In this document: positions 43,549 to 58,600 of the stretch, one piece after another
Layout: the number at the start of each line of letters is the position of its first letter
How positions within the stretch are numbered: position 1 is the first letter of the stretch
Notes under the pieces: model-generated
Told to the model about the DNA's origin: nothing
Database searches by the model: none
Seen by the model: the letters and a program-made list of their open reading frames with translations, nothing else
Position numbers and translations under genes: made by a program
Origin: Tanytarsus gracilentus
Lineage: Eukaryota; Arthropoda; Insecta; Diptera; Chironomidae
Reading direction: 5' to 3'
DNA: 64,000 nucleotides
Assembly: GCA_038502055.1 (NCBI GenBank)
Contig: JAXRKN010000038.1
Location: forward strand, 4,526,001 to 4,590,000

Positions 43549-46500
43549 ATGTCTGGATTAAATCTCAAAATTCATCAGAAGCCAAAGTCATTTAAGTTGA
43601 TGATTCTAGGTCAACAATCAGCTGGAAAGAGTGGTAATGAAATTTTTAATTTGTGCTGAATTAAACGCTTGTAAATTATTTGGATCGCGTAAAAGTAAAA
43701 TTTAATTTAATTTTCAAGTCATGTAAGATTTCACTTTCGAACTTTATTCTTCATGCACTTGTTGGATTCTACAATTTTATTTACACACAAGAGTAAAAAT
43801 AGAATTGAAAAATGTTGAAATTATTTATTACCTGATAGAAACTTTAACTTAATTTTTTTACTTTTGTTTATGGATCAAAATTTATTTTTTTGCACGTGCT
43901 TTTGAGGAAAAAATTGTGCCTATTTTTTAAATCAGTGATAAAAAAAATACTTTGTTAAATTATTTTCTGAAATGTCTTCGCCATGTGGGAAAAATAGCAA
44001 TCATTCCCGATCAATTGACACGCATCGATGATAAATCATTATCCAAGTTATTAACTCGATTATTGTCATCTGCGATTGTTTTTTTCGTCAGCAATTCGCC
44101 CACTTATAAATACGCAATATATTCAATATAGTAAATACGTATAAATAGATTTTTCTGTTCAATAATTCACATAATGGTCAGGCGGGTGCATAAAAAAGTT
44201 TTATTACATGATTGTTTTTATGAGTTTTATTTTTTTCGTCTCAATGCGTGAAGCAGTATAGAGAAACGTGACCCAAAACAACCGCAAAGTGTGTCTGAAA
44301 ATTGTTAAAAGGAAATCGTAAAAAATTCTTTTGTTTAATAAATAAATTTCACGTCTAGGCTCGATAACGACGATGTTTTCGACCCTTGATTATTGCACAT
44401 GATTCAGATTGTGCAACTACGTAGTAAAGTGTGGAGTGTTATGCAAATATTAACAACCACTTTTCAATCACAGCGAAACATTTATTTATCGATACGTTAT
44501 CGTGGCTTTAGAACTTTGCATTACGTGATTATGACAAGTGCTTTAGTAAAAACTTTCTTGATTTTTAATGTCACAACATTTCTGTAAAACCAAATTTATC
44601 GCGTATTGGAATTTGTTAAACTTTTGAAAATGCGCAGAAAAAAACTTTTTCTCGAAAGTGAGTTCATTGAACACTTGACAAACTTATTGTGAAGCACTTT
44701 TTCTTCTTGGTGTCCTCGCAACCGATCGTAAATGCGTAAAAATGAAATCGGAACTACGAGGGAACAATAAAAACACTAGAGAATGCCACTTGATATTAAT
44801 TCAAATATTTGGGTCATGTTGAGATGCGAAAATATTTCGAATTTTTTTGCGTTACATTGAATTAAATTTATTCGGGCGCATGGTGAGAGAGTTTTGTTGA
44901 AACTTTTATTGAAATCGTGGAATTTTTTTATTTCACCAATTTTTGTTGAAAGCTCATGAATGAATGAATTGTCGAGCGTCACATGAGATTGTTTTATTTT
45001 TGTAAGAATTCTACTAAAAAAAAGGTTAAGAATTTCCTTGATTTATTTTTAACTTTCTGCGTCATCTTTTGAGATTCGATGCCCTCGAAAGAATTCCTTT
45101 CTGCTACCTCAAATATCAACTTTAGTGTTGCGAAATTAATTTCATCTCCAGTGAGATTTAATTTCCACGAAACATGATATTTATTGGGTTACCCACATAA
45201 TTTACATAGGCGTCAAATGTTGTTTACTCACGTGAAAGCACATGTTGCTTCTGCTCTACATCACCTCATTTATTTACGCTTTAAACTGAAGAGCTTTAAT
45301 TGGAACATGATAATTGTTTTGTCTCTTAATTTTTCCAAAAATTTCCTAGCAACAGCGTGAATAAGATCAAGCACACGCTTTTGAATCATAACCATAATTA
45401 ATTCCTTTTCATCCAACCCACGTGCTCCAAAAATGAGTTGTCTTATCGTTGAGATAAAAAGGACATCTTTGTAGTAATCAAAATATCCCATTTAAGATCA
45501 CATTTGCGTATCTTCGTCTCTCACAATGCGAAGACTAAGTTAACAGAAGTCCTTTGTAGAATGACAGATGGTCAAAAAGACGAGGGTAAGAGTCAGAAAT
45601 GGACATCAAAATGACATGATTAATGAAAATTGCATTATGACAGACTATAATGCGCCATAATCTCACTAAAATTATTTTAAGTTGAGCTTTGATGTTTCGC
45701 GAACTTGAAAATGTCTGAAAATATTTTTCGAAAAACTGACCACAAAAATCTGTTGATAAAATTTTTCTATCCACCCAAAATTCTTGAAATTTAAATTATT
45801 TCTCAATAAACTAAAAAAAATTTGATTAAATTTTCGCCAAACCATTTTTCAAATTAACTCCCATGTCTAATTTACAAGCGTTCCCTTGAGAACCTTTAAA
45901 AGCGAAAATTCACCATCAAATTATATTTTTTCCCTTTTTGGTAGCCATGGTCGTACGATTTATTACGCGAAGATTTATAGGCGAATATGACTCCACGGAA
46001 CGCATCTACAAATACGAAAATGCCGTCATTGACAATGAAATTGTAAACTTTGAAATTCTAGACTCAGCTGGTTTAACAAATCAGGTCAGTGTGTTAACCT
46101 TGAGACATATCCACTTCTATCACGCAATGTCCTTTAACTCCCGCTAGGAAAATGAATGCTTAATTCATCAGCTGGAGACAAATATAAGATGGGCAGATGC
46201 TTTTATACTCGTGTACTCGGTGACTGACAAATGTAGTTTCGAGGAGGTCAATCGGCTTAAGTTTCTCATCAATTACAACAAGAGAAGACGGAAGATACAT
46301 AATAAAGTGAGTACATTATGACGTTTTTGATGTCAATGCGTGCGAGTCCAAAGAAATGCTTGTGTAGCCGCATGGAATCCTTACAATGAAAACACCACAT
46401 AAGGACACAGAAAAAATATTTTAAAATTTAAATTTTTAAATCCACTTTTAAACGCTTAAAATATTTTAAATCTTAAATTTATACTCACATCAGTTTTTCT

Positions 46501-47312
46501 GTGTCCACGTGTGGAAAAAAATCAAAATGAAGATTTGCCGCTGGGCACATTTTTATGAGATGATAAAGTGCTGAATGGAAAGCAATAATAACAGCTGTAG
46601 GGCTCCTTTTTATAAAGATCCTTTGCAATGTCATTCAAATTTTCTTCTTACAAGAGAAAAAGAATCTTTTATTAATTTCAATCTTTTTTTGCCTTAGGAC
46701 GATTGTATGGACGTTCCTGTAATTTTGGTTGCCAACAAAATTGATCAACTTAATGACAGGATGGTGTCGAAGGAAGAGGGACAAAAGCGTTGTCGTGAAA
46801 TTGGTTGCTGCTGTTTCCATGAGATTTCAGTGCGAGAGAGCATTGAAGAAGTTCAAAGTGTCTTTCGAGATGCCTGCCGATTTTGGAGATTCTTCTCAAA
46901 ATTTCCTAAACTTAAACGTTCCAAAAGCGATAGCATTCGCCTTTCAATGACAATTCATTCCGATGTTGAAATGATTTTGAGTCCCGATAAAATTCTGTCC
47001 CTCTGCTGTGACCTGCAAGACGAAAAAAGACGGCCTATTTTGCTCTTTCGTCGAACTCAATCAACGTGGAACGAAAATAATGAGACGCATGATGAATTAG
47101 ATGAACTTGAACCCATAACAACGCTTACGGAGCCTTTTAGATCTCGTGCAAAAACAGACGGTAATTTGATGCTTTCAAGGACACGGAAATGGAAGGCTGC
47201 ATCACCGCTTGTTTCACCTCCTCAGTCACTTCCCACATACCATGTAAATAATCGAAGGAATTCCATTTCAATGCGTGGCACTTTTTCTACTATGGGCCAT
47301 GTAAGCTATTAA
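43549..47312 (+). CDS. RASL11/RASL12-like small GTPase with long C-terminal tail
   Basis: Four exons (43549-43633, 45945-46084, 46148-46306, 46698-47312) give about 332 aa. GTPase motifs: P-loop GQQSAGKS split by the 2.3-kb first intron, VVRFITRRFIGEYDST around switch I, DSAGL at switch II, ANKID for guanine recognition and HEISV in place of ETSAK. Compared with Ras, positions 12, 13 and 61 are Gln, Ser and Leu, so intrinsic hydrolysis is probably weak. After the G domain (about residue 190) comes a basic Ser-rich tail (KLKRSKSDSIRLS) with no CAAX box, so no prenylation. The family (RERG/RASL11/RASL12) is poorly characterised. Polyadenylation signal AATAAA at 47359; it converges with gudu, 147 bp between stops. 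Confidence 0.85.
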
Positions 47313-47459
47313 TTTTTTTAAGTTCTACATACATAACTTGTGCTTTTATTGGAAACTAAATAAATGTTCACATTCTGTAACGGTTATTTTGTGTTTAAAC
47401 TGTGAAAGCTCGCAAAAGCTTTTTTGAACTTTCAGTGACGGTTATTTATTTTTCTCTCA

Positions 47460-49649
47460 CTAATCTCTGAATATCATAAATTCTTCAGCGCGCAGTGCAA
47501 GCTCTCGAATATTCTTGAGACATCCCGCAGATGCTTCTTGAAGCTCTTTGTCTTCCGATCCGACTGTTTCTAATAAGAATGGAACAACACCGCTTTGATG
47601 CATTGTAATGCAATTCTGTGGATCTTCGGAGAGTTTTTGGAGTGCCATTGCTGTCGTTCGATGAACTTTTGGATTTTCACTAACCATATAGCCAACAATC
47701 GGTGTAACTGTCTTCAATCTTCCAAGTTCCTGGGTGTTATTGCCGTACGGTGCACAGCTGGCAATTGCTGCTGCAAGATGTTCACGCAGCATGTCATCGG
47801 TCGTGTAGACTAAATTTGCCAGCATATTTATGACTTTATGATCTGTCAAGACAGCTAAATTTTCCTTGTCTTTTGCAATTATGGAAATTGCTGCGCAAAC
47901 TGAGGCGAGCACCAAGTTGTCGCGTGACTTCAAAAGGCCAACGACCAGCTCCAACGCTCCAACAAAGCTTCTGACAAGTTCACCGGAATTTTTAGCGTTT
48001 TTAATGCATGGACAGAGTGCCAGTGCTGCATGAGCCTGAACACGTGCATGTGGATTTTTCAATAGTGACCAAATTAAGCGGATTGCATCTTGCTCCTCCA
48101 TCGCAGTCATCGATTCGGCATCATTTGCCATTTCCGAGAGAGCTTTTGTGATATTTTCAAGCATCGGCGGATGCGTTCCGTTTAATAAGTTGACCAATAG
48201 CGCTAATCCGCCAATTGTTCGCAAAATGTCACGATTATTTTGAAATTTTGCACACTCGGAAATGGCACCGGCTGCATTTGTCAGCACATCATCATTTTCA
48301 TCGCTCAATAATTGCACTAAAATGTGCATAATTTTCATTCCATCTAATCGCTTAACATTTGCGGGTGTTTCAGCACATTTCCAAATTGCTCCCGTCGCAG
48401 CTGCCAGCAATGCTTTATTCTCACGAACCGACTTATCCTTAATGATGGCAACAAGTGACTCCAAGCCACCCGCCTCACGTACAATGTCGCGTGCAATTTT
48501 ATCGCTTGCACACTTGAAAATTGCTGAGCTGCATTGCATCTTCAGATCGACATTGTCGGATGAGAGATGAATGACAATGTTGTGAATCATTCCTTCCGTT
48601 GCGATTGCGAGCTGATAATCACCCTAGAGATGGATTGAAATTTAATTTATTTTATTTTTTCAAAATTTTATCTTTAATTTTCTAGAAAAAGTTTAACTCA
48701 CTTGCGATGCACACTGCTGGACACAGCCCATAATTGGAACGACAACTTCAATGTGGATGCTGTGAAGGAGTCGACCCATGAGCGGAACAACACCGCTTCT
48801 CCTCATAATCTCCTTATTGTGACGCGATTCTGAAAGTGACCACAAAGCTCTCGCACCTGCTGTTGCCATTGCCAATTGTTCTCGTTGGCTTTGCGAGAGA
48901 TTATCCTGGAGGGTTGTTAAGCAACTTAACGGTACATCTAGTAAGTCAACAATTTTTGGAATTCCACCGAATCGTCGCACAAGTTTGCGAGCTAGACGAA
49001 CTTTACCGACATTCGCAATTGTCTCGGCAGCGAGAACTTTTAGATCCTTCGATGGCTCAGAGAGGATGTTGACTAGCAACGGAATGCCACCAAGGTCAAC
49101 GATACTTCTTCGTATATCCAAATTCAACGAAATCGCTGAAAGCACCGTCAAAGCTCCATAACGACATTTCAAGTCGTTACTTTCAAGGAGATTAACAAGC
49201 ACTTCCAATCCGCCAACATCTTGAATTGCAATCTGATTTATTTGCGTTGTCAAATCGTGATCTTTGAGGCAACAGAGAGCGACAACTGTTGCAGTTTGAT
49301 TTCCAGCTTTCATGTACTTGACCAACTTTTGGATGTGCCAATATTCAGATGGAAGTTCCGATTGCTTGAGGGTTCGCTCCTTCCATCGATCTTCTTCATC
49401 GGACGATGAGACAACGTCAGTTGAATCAGATGACTCGCTGCCATAACCTTTTCGATCGCTTGCACGCGTTGAGCTGCCTGCAATGCTTCTACGGCGAGCA
49501 GAACTCGAGACGGAGCTCTTACGACGTCCTTGGTTAAATTGTGGTGGCATAAGACTATTATCCGTTCCATTGACTTTCTCTTTCGAGTTTTGCTTCGTCT
49601 TTTCTTTCTCCTTTTCTCTCGAGCCTTTTTTCATGCCTTTCGGTGGCAT
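47460..49649 (-). CDS. gudu: Gudu / ARMC4 (outer dynein arm docking subunit ODAD2)
   Basis: Two exons (49649-48702 and 48623-47460) separated by a 78-nt phase-0 intron give about 703 aa, close to Drosophila Gudu (669 aa) and shorter than vertebrate ARMC4. The first 100 residues are basic and Ser-rich with a short acidic stretch (SSDEED). The rest is continuous armadillo repeats, for example GGLEVLVNLLESNDLKCRYGA, GGIPLLVNILSEPSKDLKVLA, SGVVPLMGRLLHS and GGLESLVAIIKDKSVRENKAL. The family docks outer dynein arms in motile axonemes; in flies Gudu is needed for spermatogenesis (established). Expression confined to male germline and ciliated cells is therefore expected. The minus-strand AATAAA signal lies at 47445-47450. 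Confidence 0.92.
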
Positions 49650-52600
49650 CTTTCAAGGAAGTCGCACAAATTTACGCACGAAAATTTTTAAGAATGTCTT
49701 CTCGAGTGTAAAAGAATTTTTGCGTTTTAAAAATAAACAAATTCCTTTTTTCGCTTGCTATGACAACGAGCAACAAGTTGGTTCGTTTTCAGGTCGATTG
49801 TCACAGCTGATTGTCTGGTGCCTTGGTAACTTAAAGAGAGAGAGATAAAAGTTTTCCTGGGTGAACTTATTTTCTACTTTTTAAGTAGACTTTATTCATA
49901 AGTCTGGTCACGTAATTTCTCTTTTGACAAAAAAATTCACTAAGCTATTGCTAAATGAAAAATAAATTTCTTCAGTTTAGTTTGCCGAATGATGAATGTC
50001 CATTCATAAAATCTCTCACTCTCCTCAATGGACTTTAAAATGAAATTTAATGCTTGTTAAAGTCCATTCATTGAATCGTGGATGATTATGTGTGTGCCTT
50101 CTTTTTCAGATGCTTCGCTCTTTTATTTCCATTTCCATCCGAGGGCACCCATCGCTCTTCCTCTTTACATTTGTTTGTCGAGGGGGGTCGGACACTCATT
50201 AATTTATATTTTTGATGATAGAATTTTAACTTTTAAAAGAGTCTCGACCCGTTTTTATTTCGTGTTGTTTTTACTCTGTCCAGAAAATCTTTTGTCATCG
50301 CTTTAAAGGCTATTCGAGTGATAAGTGAGTGTCTTTAAATTCGTAGAATCCGGTGCTTCAGTTTAAGAATTTTTACGACCAAAATCTTGTCCGTGTTTTT
50401 GTTATGCTTCATTCCATCGTCGTCGTGATTTACATAAAATTCAAATTCTTTATTTATTTTTTTTTCAAGGAAGAATAATTTCAACGCATACACTCGAGAG
50501 AAATTTAATACTTTGCATGCAATTATGCATAATGTCACGCTTTAATGTTATTAGTGCAAATTTCCTCTTGACTCTCGAGCACAGTAAATTACTTCCAAGA
50601 AGAGAAGTGAGAGGAGGAAAAATTATAAGGTGCACAACATAAACCAAAATTGTTTGCATTGAGCTTGAGTGAAAAGTTTGAATTGTCTTGAGAATCTTAA
50701 AAAATCTAAAAATGTCAAAAAGTTTTAAATTTTATTTTTGAAAATTTAATTATTTAACCATTTATATACTTTGGTTATGTCTTTTATGTATTTTTATTTT
50801 TCAAACCCAAAATAATAATTTTTAAAACACCCTTAACAGTTTTTGACAGTTGCTAAAATTTCCATCTCATTTTTCAAATCTTTTTACTCATTTTATAATT
50901 TCATCTTTTTTCTTTCTCTCGATTAAAGATTAAAACTCGCTGATAGTGGAGACAAAAAAAAGAGAGAGATGAAAAATGTCTTTCATTAATTATAATTTTT
51001 TTGCACGAAAAAACGCGAGAAGATGAAGTTCTTTCCATTGCATGTAGTTACAATTTTACCGCCAAAGAGGTTGGGAAGGATAAGAAGAAAATATGCATCT
51101 ACTTGAAAGTTATAAGCTCCTATAAAAAAAATAAGATGTGTGTGAGAGAGAAGACAACTTCAAACTGGTTTCCACCAAGACGTTCATGAGATAAAAAGCA
51201 AGTGAGAGAGAGAGAAATAAAAAATCTTGTACACAACAAAATCAAAGGAGGGAAAATGTTCTTTCTTCTTTTTCTTTTTTCGCCACAAAGTTCTATTTTT
51301 ATAATGACAGCGATTAATAAAAAAAATGATGAGGAGCTGCAAATCGATCGTAAAGTTTCAAATACGAATTAATGGATGGTGGAATTAGTTTCGTCTTGAC
51401 TCATCGAAAAAGAGTTTTTTTAATGACCAAGTCGAGTAAATAAATGTTTATGGAACTATTACGCTTGAAATTTTTTACTTCTGAAATATTTTTCGAGAAG
51501 AATTCTTTTATCTTCTCGCTCAGCTAACCAATGCTTTACTCATTTTGAGGGTAAAGATGTAATAATTGTCAGCTTAAAAATGAGAAATGGGCATTTTGTT
51601 GGTGCCAAAGTTCAACGTTCAACAGCAACTTCAAACATACATCAAATGCTTCAATGTGTTCTCAACAATGCAGGCTGGGAATTCTAATGAAATGGCTGAA
51701 ACTTGAATAATGACATCATTTTAAATTCAAAAGCAGAAACAGGAGATTTTAATTGGCACTCAAACTTCATTACACTCATTGTTCTCTTGTGGAGTTTGAC
51801 CAATTATTTGTTCATTAGGTTGAGGAGACTTTAATTTCCTTTGTGATTTTTAAAAAAGAATTAATTATTTTAAAATTAAACAAAGAAATTTGAACGGAAA
51901 TTTTTTAGCATTATCATCTATAAATTTAACTAATACATTCAGTCCGGGAATTTTTAGCCACAAGCAAGTAGCTGAGGAATAATTTTGTAATAGTTAAATT
52001 TATGCAAAATAATTTAAGTTGAAAATTATTTTTTTGTCAACACGTGTTTAAAATTTAAATTAAAAAATAAAACAATATTTTCAATAAAATTCTAATTAGC
52101 CCAAAAAGTTCAACATTCTCTTTTCAATCAAAAACATTTAATTCACATCTTGCTTTAATTAAAAAAATATTTCTCAAACCATAAGCACTCAGAACACACA
52201 TCCATATCTTTAAGCGATAATCGAATCATTTATAATTAATTGAAAACATTTCAAGATCCTGTTTTCCTTTCACGTTCGTTGACTTTCTGTTTGCTGTTTG
52301 TTTAGCATGGATATTTTTTTTCTCGGTTAATTTATTACTCCACCAAACTAGAATCCAATTTAAATTCAACGCAATCATTAATTATTTTTTTAAGAGAGAA
52401 ATTTTTCCATCAATATGCAAGACCTGAGATGAATTTTAAGACACACGTCGTCTTCGTCATTCAGTCCTCAAAAATTACCATCCATTAATTTTAAATTGAC
52501 AAGAAGGAGCATGGTATGAGATGAAGAGCAAGTAAATCTATAACACATGCATTCATCATACCTGAGTGTGAGTCGGCGATGAAAAAAAATTCTTACAGCG

Positions 52601-55600
52601 TTTTTAAATTAAAAACTCCAATTTTTCTTCTTTGTCTTCTCTCTGCTGTGCTCAATATAAAATTGAATCGCGCAGATCGCTTGGTGATCTCTTAATATCT
52701 AACTCATACACACGTAATCAAGGAGTGCGAGGTGAAAAGAGAGAAAAAGAAATCATTTGAAAAATTAATTTCTCAGCAAGATAATGGAATTGAAATTGAT
52801 CTGGAATTTTTTGTGTCTAGCGATCTAGTTTGGGGTTACTTTTAAAATTAGGTAACTTTACTATAAATTTAAAATTAATTTTTTGTGATTTTAAAATTCG
52901 AAGTTTCTAAAAGAATAATTTGAAATTTTTAAATATTTTAACGAACGTAATTTTCAAATGCGCCCAACATACCGCACTTTATATAAACTGAAATTATAAT
53001 GTTGCTACTCGGATTATTATGTTAAAAAATTTATTCTCTTAATACAAATTGAGTGTTTGTCGAGGAAATAAAAAATATTAAACTTAGAGAATTTATGGAT
53101 TTAAGTCTCGGGTTGTTATAAGCAGCTACAGAAGGTGTCAAGTAGTAAATGTTTTTAACTACTGCAAGTTTTTTCTTCTCTCGTACAAATCACGCTTGAG
53201 TGGGCAATACATGACTGGTTACTGGTTAGTAAAGTAAGAAGTCGTCGCTACTCACAATAATAAAAAATAAAAAATAATAAAAAAAGATGTGAGGAGTAAA
53301 AAATATTCACGTTTCACATTTCTTCTGAGGTGAGTGAGATTGAGATTAAAATTAATATACTTAAATAGAAATGGAATAGATGAAGTGGCTGATAAAAGCA
53401 GCAGGACATGCCCAGATTTTTTTATTAAACGTTTTTGTCTCTCTCGCACACACAATACGATGTGGATCATTAAAATGAATTACATTGTAAAACATTACAT
53501 TCAGCCGCGGATCAATTTCTCTTTCTCCATTCTTCTCACTATTGATCTAGCATCCATAATATTCCTCATCAGCAGCGCAGCAACGTTTAAAAAAAGTTTT
53601 CATGTTTTGTGGCGTGAGGAATAATATCAAAAAATCATTGTGTATATTCTCATCTCTCTACAAGAAAGGAGTTGCTAAAACAGATGTTTAATTTAATATT
53701 TTATTTTCTCTTCATTTCTCAACTGCTGTTGCTGCTACTCTATCTTTGATTTCGATCTCATAATTTAGCCCTCTCTATTATTTTATGTTCCATTTGCTGC
53801 CTGACTTTAGGTTTAATTTTTTAAGGCATAAAATGATTTTACACTGAGAAGAAATAACTTTTTTAAAAAAGCTCAGTTTTGAAAGTAATTTTCTATCAGT
53901 GTTTAATCTGATAAATTGATTTCTTTTAATGCGGCTTGAAGCAATCCTTTTTGATGTTATTCAAGTGCTCTAAACATCTTTTTATTTATCTCACCGCACA
54001 ATGTCCATTTTTTCTGCAAGTCATTCAAAAAATTCTTCAAAAGAGCATTTTATCAAAAGAATTTCACATTTCACTTTTAAATGCAGTGAAATTTGAACGA
54101 TTCTGTTTTAGTTTAGGGGTTCGACATCAATTTGTTTTCTTGCTTGTTAAAATATTGCAAAATTTAATGATGTCGATTCCATGGATTTAATTGATTTCCA
54201 CTTGCACATTGTAATTTTGCTGTTGGGAAGAAAGAAAATGGGTTTGTCTGATAATGATATACATCACAAATAAATAAACATACAGAAATAAAAATTATCG
54301 GAGCGGAAATTGGAACTTTTATATAAATTTTTTGTTGCATGATAATCTACAGAAAAAATAATTTGTATGTGCAAAAGGTAGAGACAGCTCAATTCTCTTT
54401 TTTTGGCCATCTCGTAGTCAAAATTTGTTATGCACGCCGCATGCTGTTTTGTAGGTGATTTCAATTTGTCTAATCGCTTCTCAATTCACGTTACTGCTGA
54501 GATGCGTGAAGGATTTATTTAACGACTTTATTCACGATGATTTTTTTCTGCAAGCTGCTCAACATTTTTTTGTTATTTTTAGAATTTCAAGCACTCGAAT
54601 CAAAGGAAAATATTCTAAGTTGATTTTGAATAGCAATCAGACTTAAAGAGATTTGAGTACTCAACACGAGGTCGGTCTGTCGAGGGTCGAGAATTGCGCA
54701 ATCGGTAAAAATTAAACAATCCGCGGTGTGGTTTGTATTAAATCGATAAACCACAATCAAGATTAGATTAATTAACTTCAGCAGCTTTAATTGTTCCAAC
54801 ACTTGCCCTTTTTTTATTCATCTGAATTTGAGATCTGTTTTGTGTTTATTACATTAAAATATTTTTCAAGGGGTGGAAGCCCTGAATTATTTTTTAAAAA
54901 GTTAAATTATTGAGTTTAAAATAAAAATTATAAAATTATTATAAGCTCAGTCGCGAAAAATTTATGGATTACTCTCCCTTGACTCTGCACATTACACCCG
55001 TAAACATTAAACAAAATTTATTTCATACAATGTTAACTCCGCAAATGGCTATGATCGAAGTCGTAAGAACGAAACGATTTCATTTTTCATTAACAATAAG
55101 AGGCGTAAAGTGACTTAAGGTAATTTGATGTTTTTGGCACGATAATTAGGGTCTTCACAATTTGTGAATCATTTATGAATTTTAAAGCTCAAACACGCAC
55201 AAAAAATGTGATATTAGCTCTAATGGTTTACACACGTGTGTGTGTGTATGGGAATGATGTCGATTCCATGGAAGCGTCTTTGAGAACTCAATTCCACGCA
55301 CGTAACACAAGCTGCAAAAATAAAATAAAAGCGAGAAGCAAGCAATTTTTATTCCTTGGCAGAGAGCGGTGTTGAACAAAAGGCGACGACTTTCCCAGAA
55401 ACTTGATGCCATCACTCAAGGGTAAATATGGCAAGTTGCTTATTTATTCTGCACTCTCTTGCTTACGAGAGCACTCGCAGAAACTTTTCATATATATATA
55501 AAATGTAAATTAAAAGTAAACTGCACAGCTTGAGATTTAATTGAATATGAAGAAGTTTCCTTGGACGGCTCTCAACTTGTCTGTTTTTGCATCTAATTGA

Positions 55601-58600
55601 AAAATTATCAAAATTCATAAAAAAAAAGAATTTTAGCGCAGGAAGTTTCACTTCAAATTCATCAACCATGCACATCGTTAATCATGAAAACTGCGCGTCG
55701 AATGAACTTATGCGCGACGTGATATAAATCATCCGATTACCTCATATTTCTTAATCTCTTGGCCAAGTGATATGCATACACATACTTAATCTCTACAACT
55801 CTCACTCAACTGGACGCAAAAATCTTTTTTTCTACTTTTTATTAAAAATTATAATATCGCGCATTTTTCGCGTATGAAATTGATGATTTTTCGTGAATGA
55901 TAAATTGAATGAACCGGTTTGAAGATGGAAATGATGAAAATAAGAAGCTTAAATTGTCAAAGGGAATTATTTTTTTCTGATTTCAGTTCACGCCAGCTTT
56001 TTTCGAGGTCAACTGGGAAGAAATCAGCAGATGTAAAAAATTTCGAAAAAGAGGTTAATGAATTTTTAAATTTATGTTCGCACTTCGCAATCGTAAATTT
56101 TAATCTAAAATCAATCCACGTAGTGACTTTGAAATTTTCTAAGTTCTTTCGGCAGTACGTGAACAGAAAGAAAAAAATGTTTTTCAAAAGTTTTCAACAA
56201 AAAACACTAACAAGGATTCAAACTTTATTTCATTGTCATTTCAATTTCTTCAAGTTACACGTTAACTAGCTCCGGAATGTAAACTAAATTTTCTCTCCAA
56301 ATTGTTGAATGTTTATTTGAACTTTTAGTAACAATTAATTAAATTGTAAAATAAGGAAATGTAAATTGAAAAGAACAATAAAATACATAAAACATAATTA
56401 AATTTTTATAATGGGAAATTGAAGAGAAAATATTTCAAAACTCAAAGGTGTTCGATGACTCATTAAGGGTCAAATCGAGAGAAAAGCTCTGCCTTGAAAA
56501 TGATTAAATATTGAAAAAATTCTCCTGAATTATTTAAAAAGAAAAGTACCTAAAGAAAATAAAAAAGTTTCTCTTGAATTTTTTTTACAAATTTAATTTT
56601 AAAGTTTTAAGCACGATTTTCAAATCGTAATAAACTTCATCTCAATCAAACACCTCGTTAGTAATGTTTGAATAATATCTATAAGAATGACAAAATGGAA
56701 AATGTACTCACAACTTATTGCATGTACTCTTGATATTCTGTATCTTGTTTACTAAATGCAAATCCACTTATATAAAATCTCATACGGTTGTTATCGAAAA
56801 TTCAACAATATATTACAATGTATGAAAAAGTTCTTTGAAGATATATTTTTTTTCTCGTTATCGAGCATGTACGAGTGGATTTTCAGGATTATTACTTCAA
56901 CATTGATTCAAATCTTGAAAGTTCACTCAGACGAGGGAGAAAATTTTTTATTAAAAAAAAATCGCAAGATATTAAAATTGTCGCTTCTATTTTCCACGCC
57001 ATTGACATACCATACTTCGACCTATTCAAAATGAATTTTTCTCCCGCTCAGTCTCGGTGTGACTTCAATTTATCAGAGAAATAAAAAGAAGAAAAATATT
57101 CCTCAAGTGTCTGCCGATAAACAACATAACACGAGCCATGAGGCTCAAGAGAAAAGAGCTGGTCGAGAAGGTAATCATTCTGAAACAATCTCACTCTCAG
57201 TTGGCCTGCACGGCAAAAGAGCTCCAGAGATGCCATGATGCGAGGTAATAAGAAGAAAACAACAAATATTAATGATCTCTCATGGTAGAATCATTAATTT
57301 AATTTAACTTTTTCTCTCTCAACTGAAATTATTCACAATGTGTGTTCGGCGAGTTCACCAGGAGAGCTGTATAGGAATGTGGTTGTTGTTGATAAAGTTA
57401 ACTGTTTAATTTTAAAGTTACATGACTTTATAATGAACCCGAAACATTTTCTTGCTCCCAATTTCACATAAAGAGATTTTTGAGATAATTTAAGGAGACA
57501 CTTTTTAGATCTGAGATTACATTTATTTAATTTTTTAATACTCAACGCAACAATTTCACTTGAAATTTATGAAACTTTTTCTTCTCCAACCATGTTGCAA
57601 TGTTGCGTTGTTTCACTGCAGTGGAAAAAACTTTTTATACATTTTTCTCTCCTAATTTTTGCTGACAATGCGGGTGAACGTTGAATATAAAATTAAAATC
57701 TGATTCAAGGTTTTCTCATCCGAACCTTTTTTTTTCTTCTCTCTTCATTCTGGATTTTGATTAATGTGCTCACGTTTTATGATGCTTTATAACCCTCGAG
57801 GCTATAAGTTTATTGCCGTTTCACTATAAAATTCTAATTTCTTCTAGGAAAGTTGATTAGAAAAGTGAGAATTTTATTTTAATGTCTCAAAATTGGTTTT
57901 AGTGAAATTAGAAAAAAATAACTTTTTATTTAGATTGTTAAAGATTTTATAGTAAATGATTGGAGACTCATACATAAACTCAAACATAAAAATCTTTACT
58001 GTGTAATGCATAAAAATTTAATTTATAGAAATATTTTCGTTATTTAAAAATAATTTTCCGAGTTTTTAAAGACTGAATATTTAATAGTTTGATGCATTTT
58101 AGAAGAGTTCTATATTAGGGATGATCGAAAATTACGTTACGTATTTTTACTTTCTTTATTCATTTTTTCTTCACAGAACTTAATGGAACTTAGCGACATT
58201 TAATTTTAAAATTTGTAAAAAAGGAAAAAAATTAAAATTGTGTGACGTAAATTGCGAATAGTCCTGGAAATTAATTAACTTTTCAAAAAATTGTGTAAGA
58301 GATTTAAGTTACGAAAATCAGTCTTAACAATTTCAATTAAGTTCGCTTTCAGCATCTTGTAAAAATTCTTAAAGAAAATCCTTCAATTAAAATAGCAAAT
58401 CTTTTTATCTAATTAAAATGATATTTTCATCAACCTCGTTTAAAAAAATATTTATGGTGACAATAAATTAAAAAAATACTTTTTTCAATTTAGCTTTTTT
58501 CTATGATGAAAATTTTAATCTTAAAAATCTCTTCTATAAAAAAATCTTCCCGCTATAAAATTTTGTGCGAACGACTTTGCATAAATCTAAATTTATTTTA

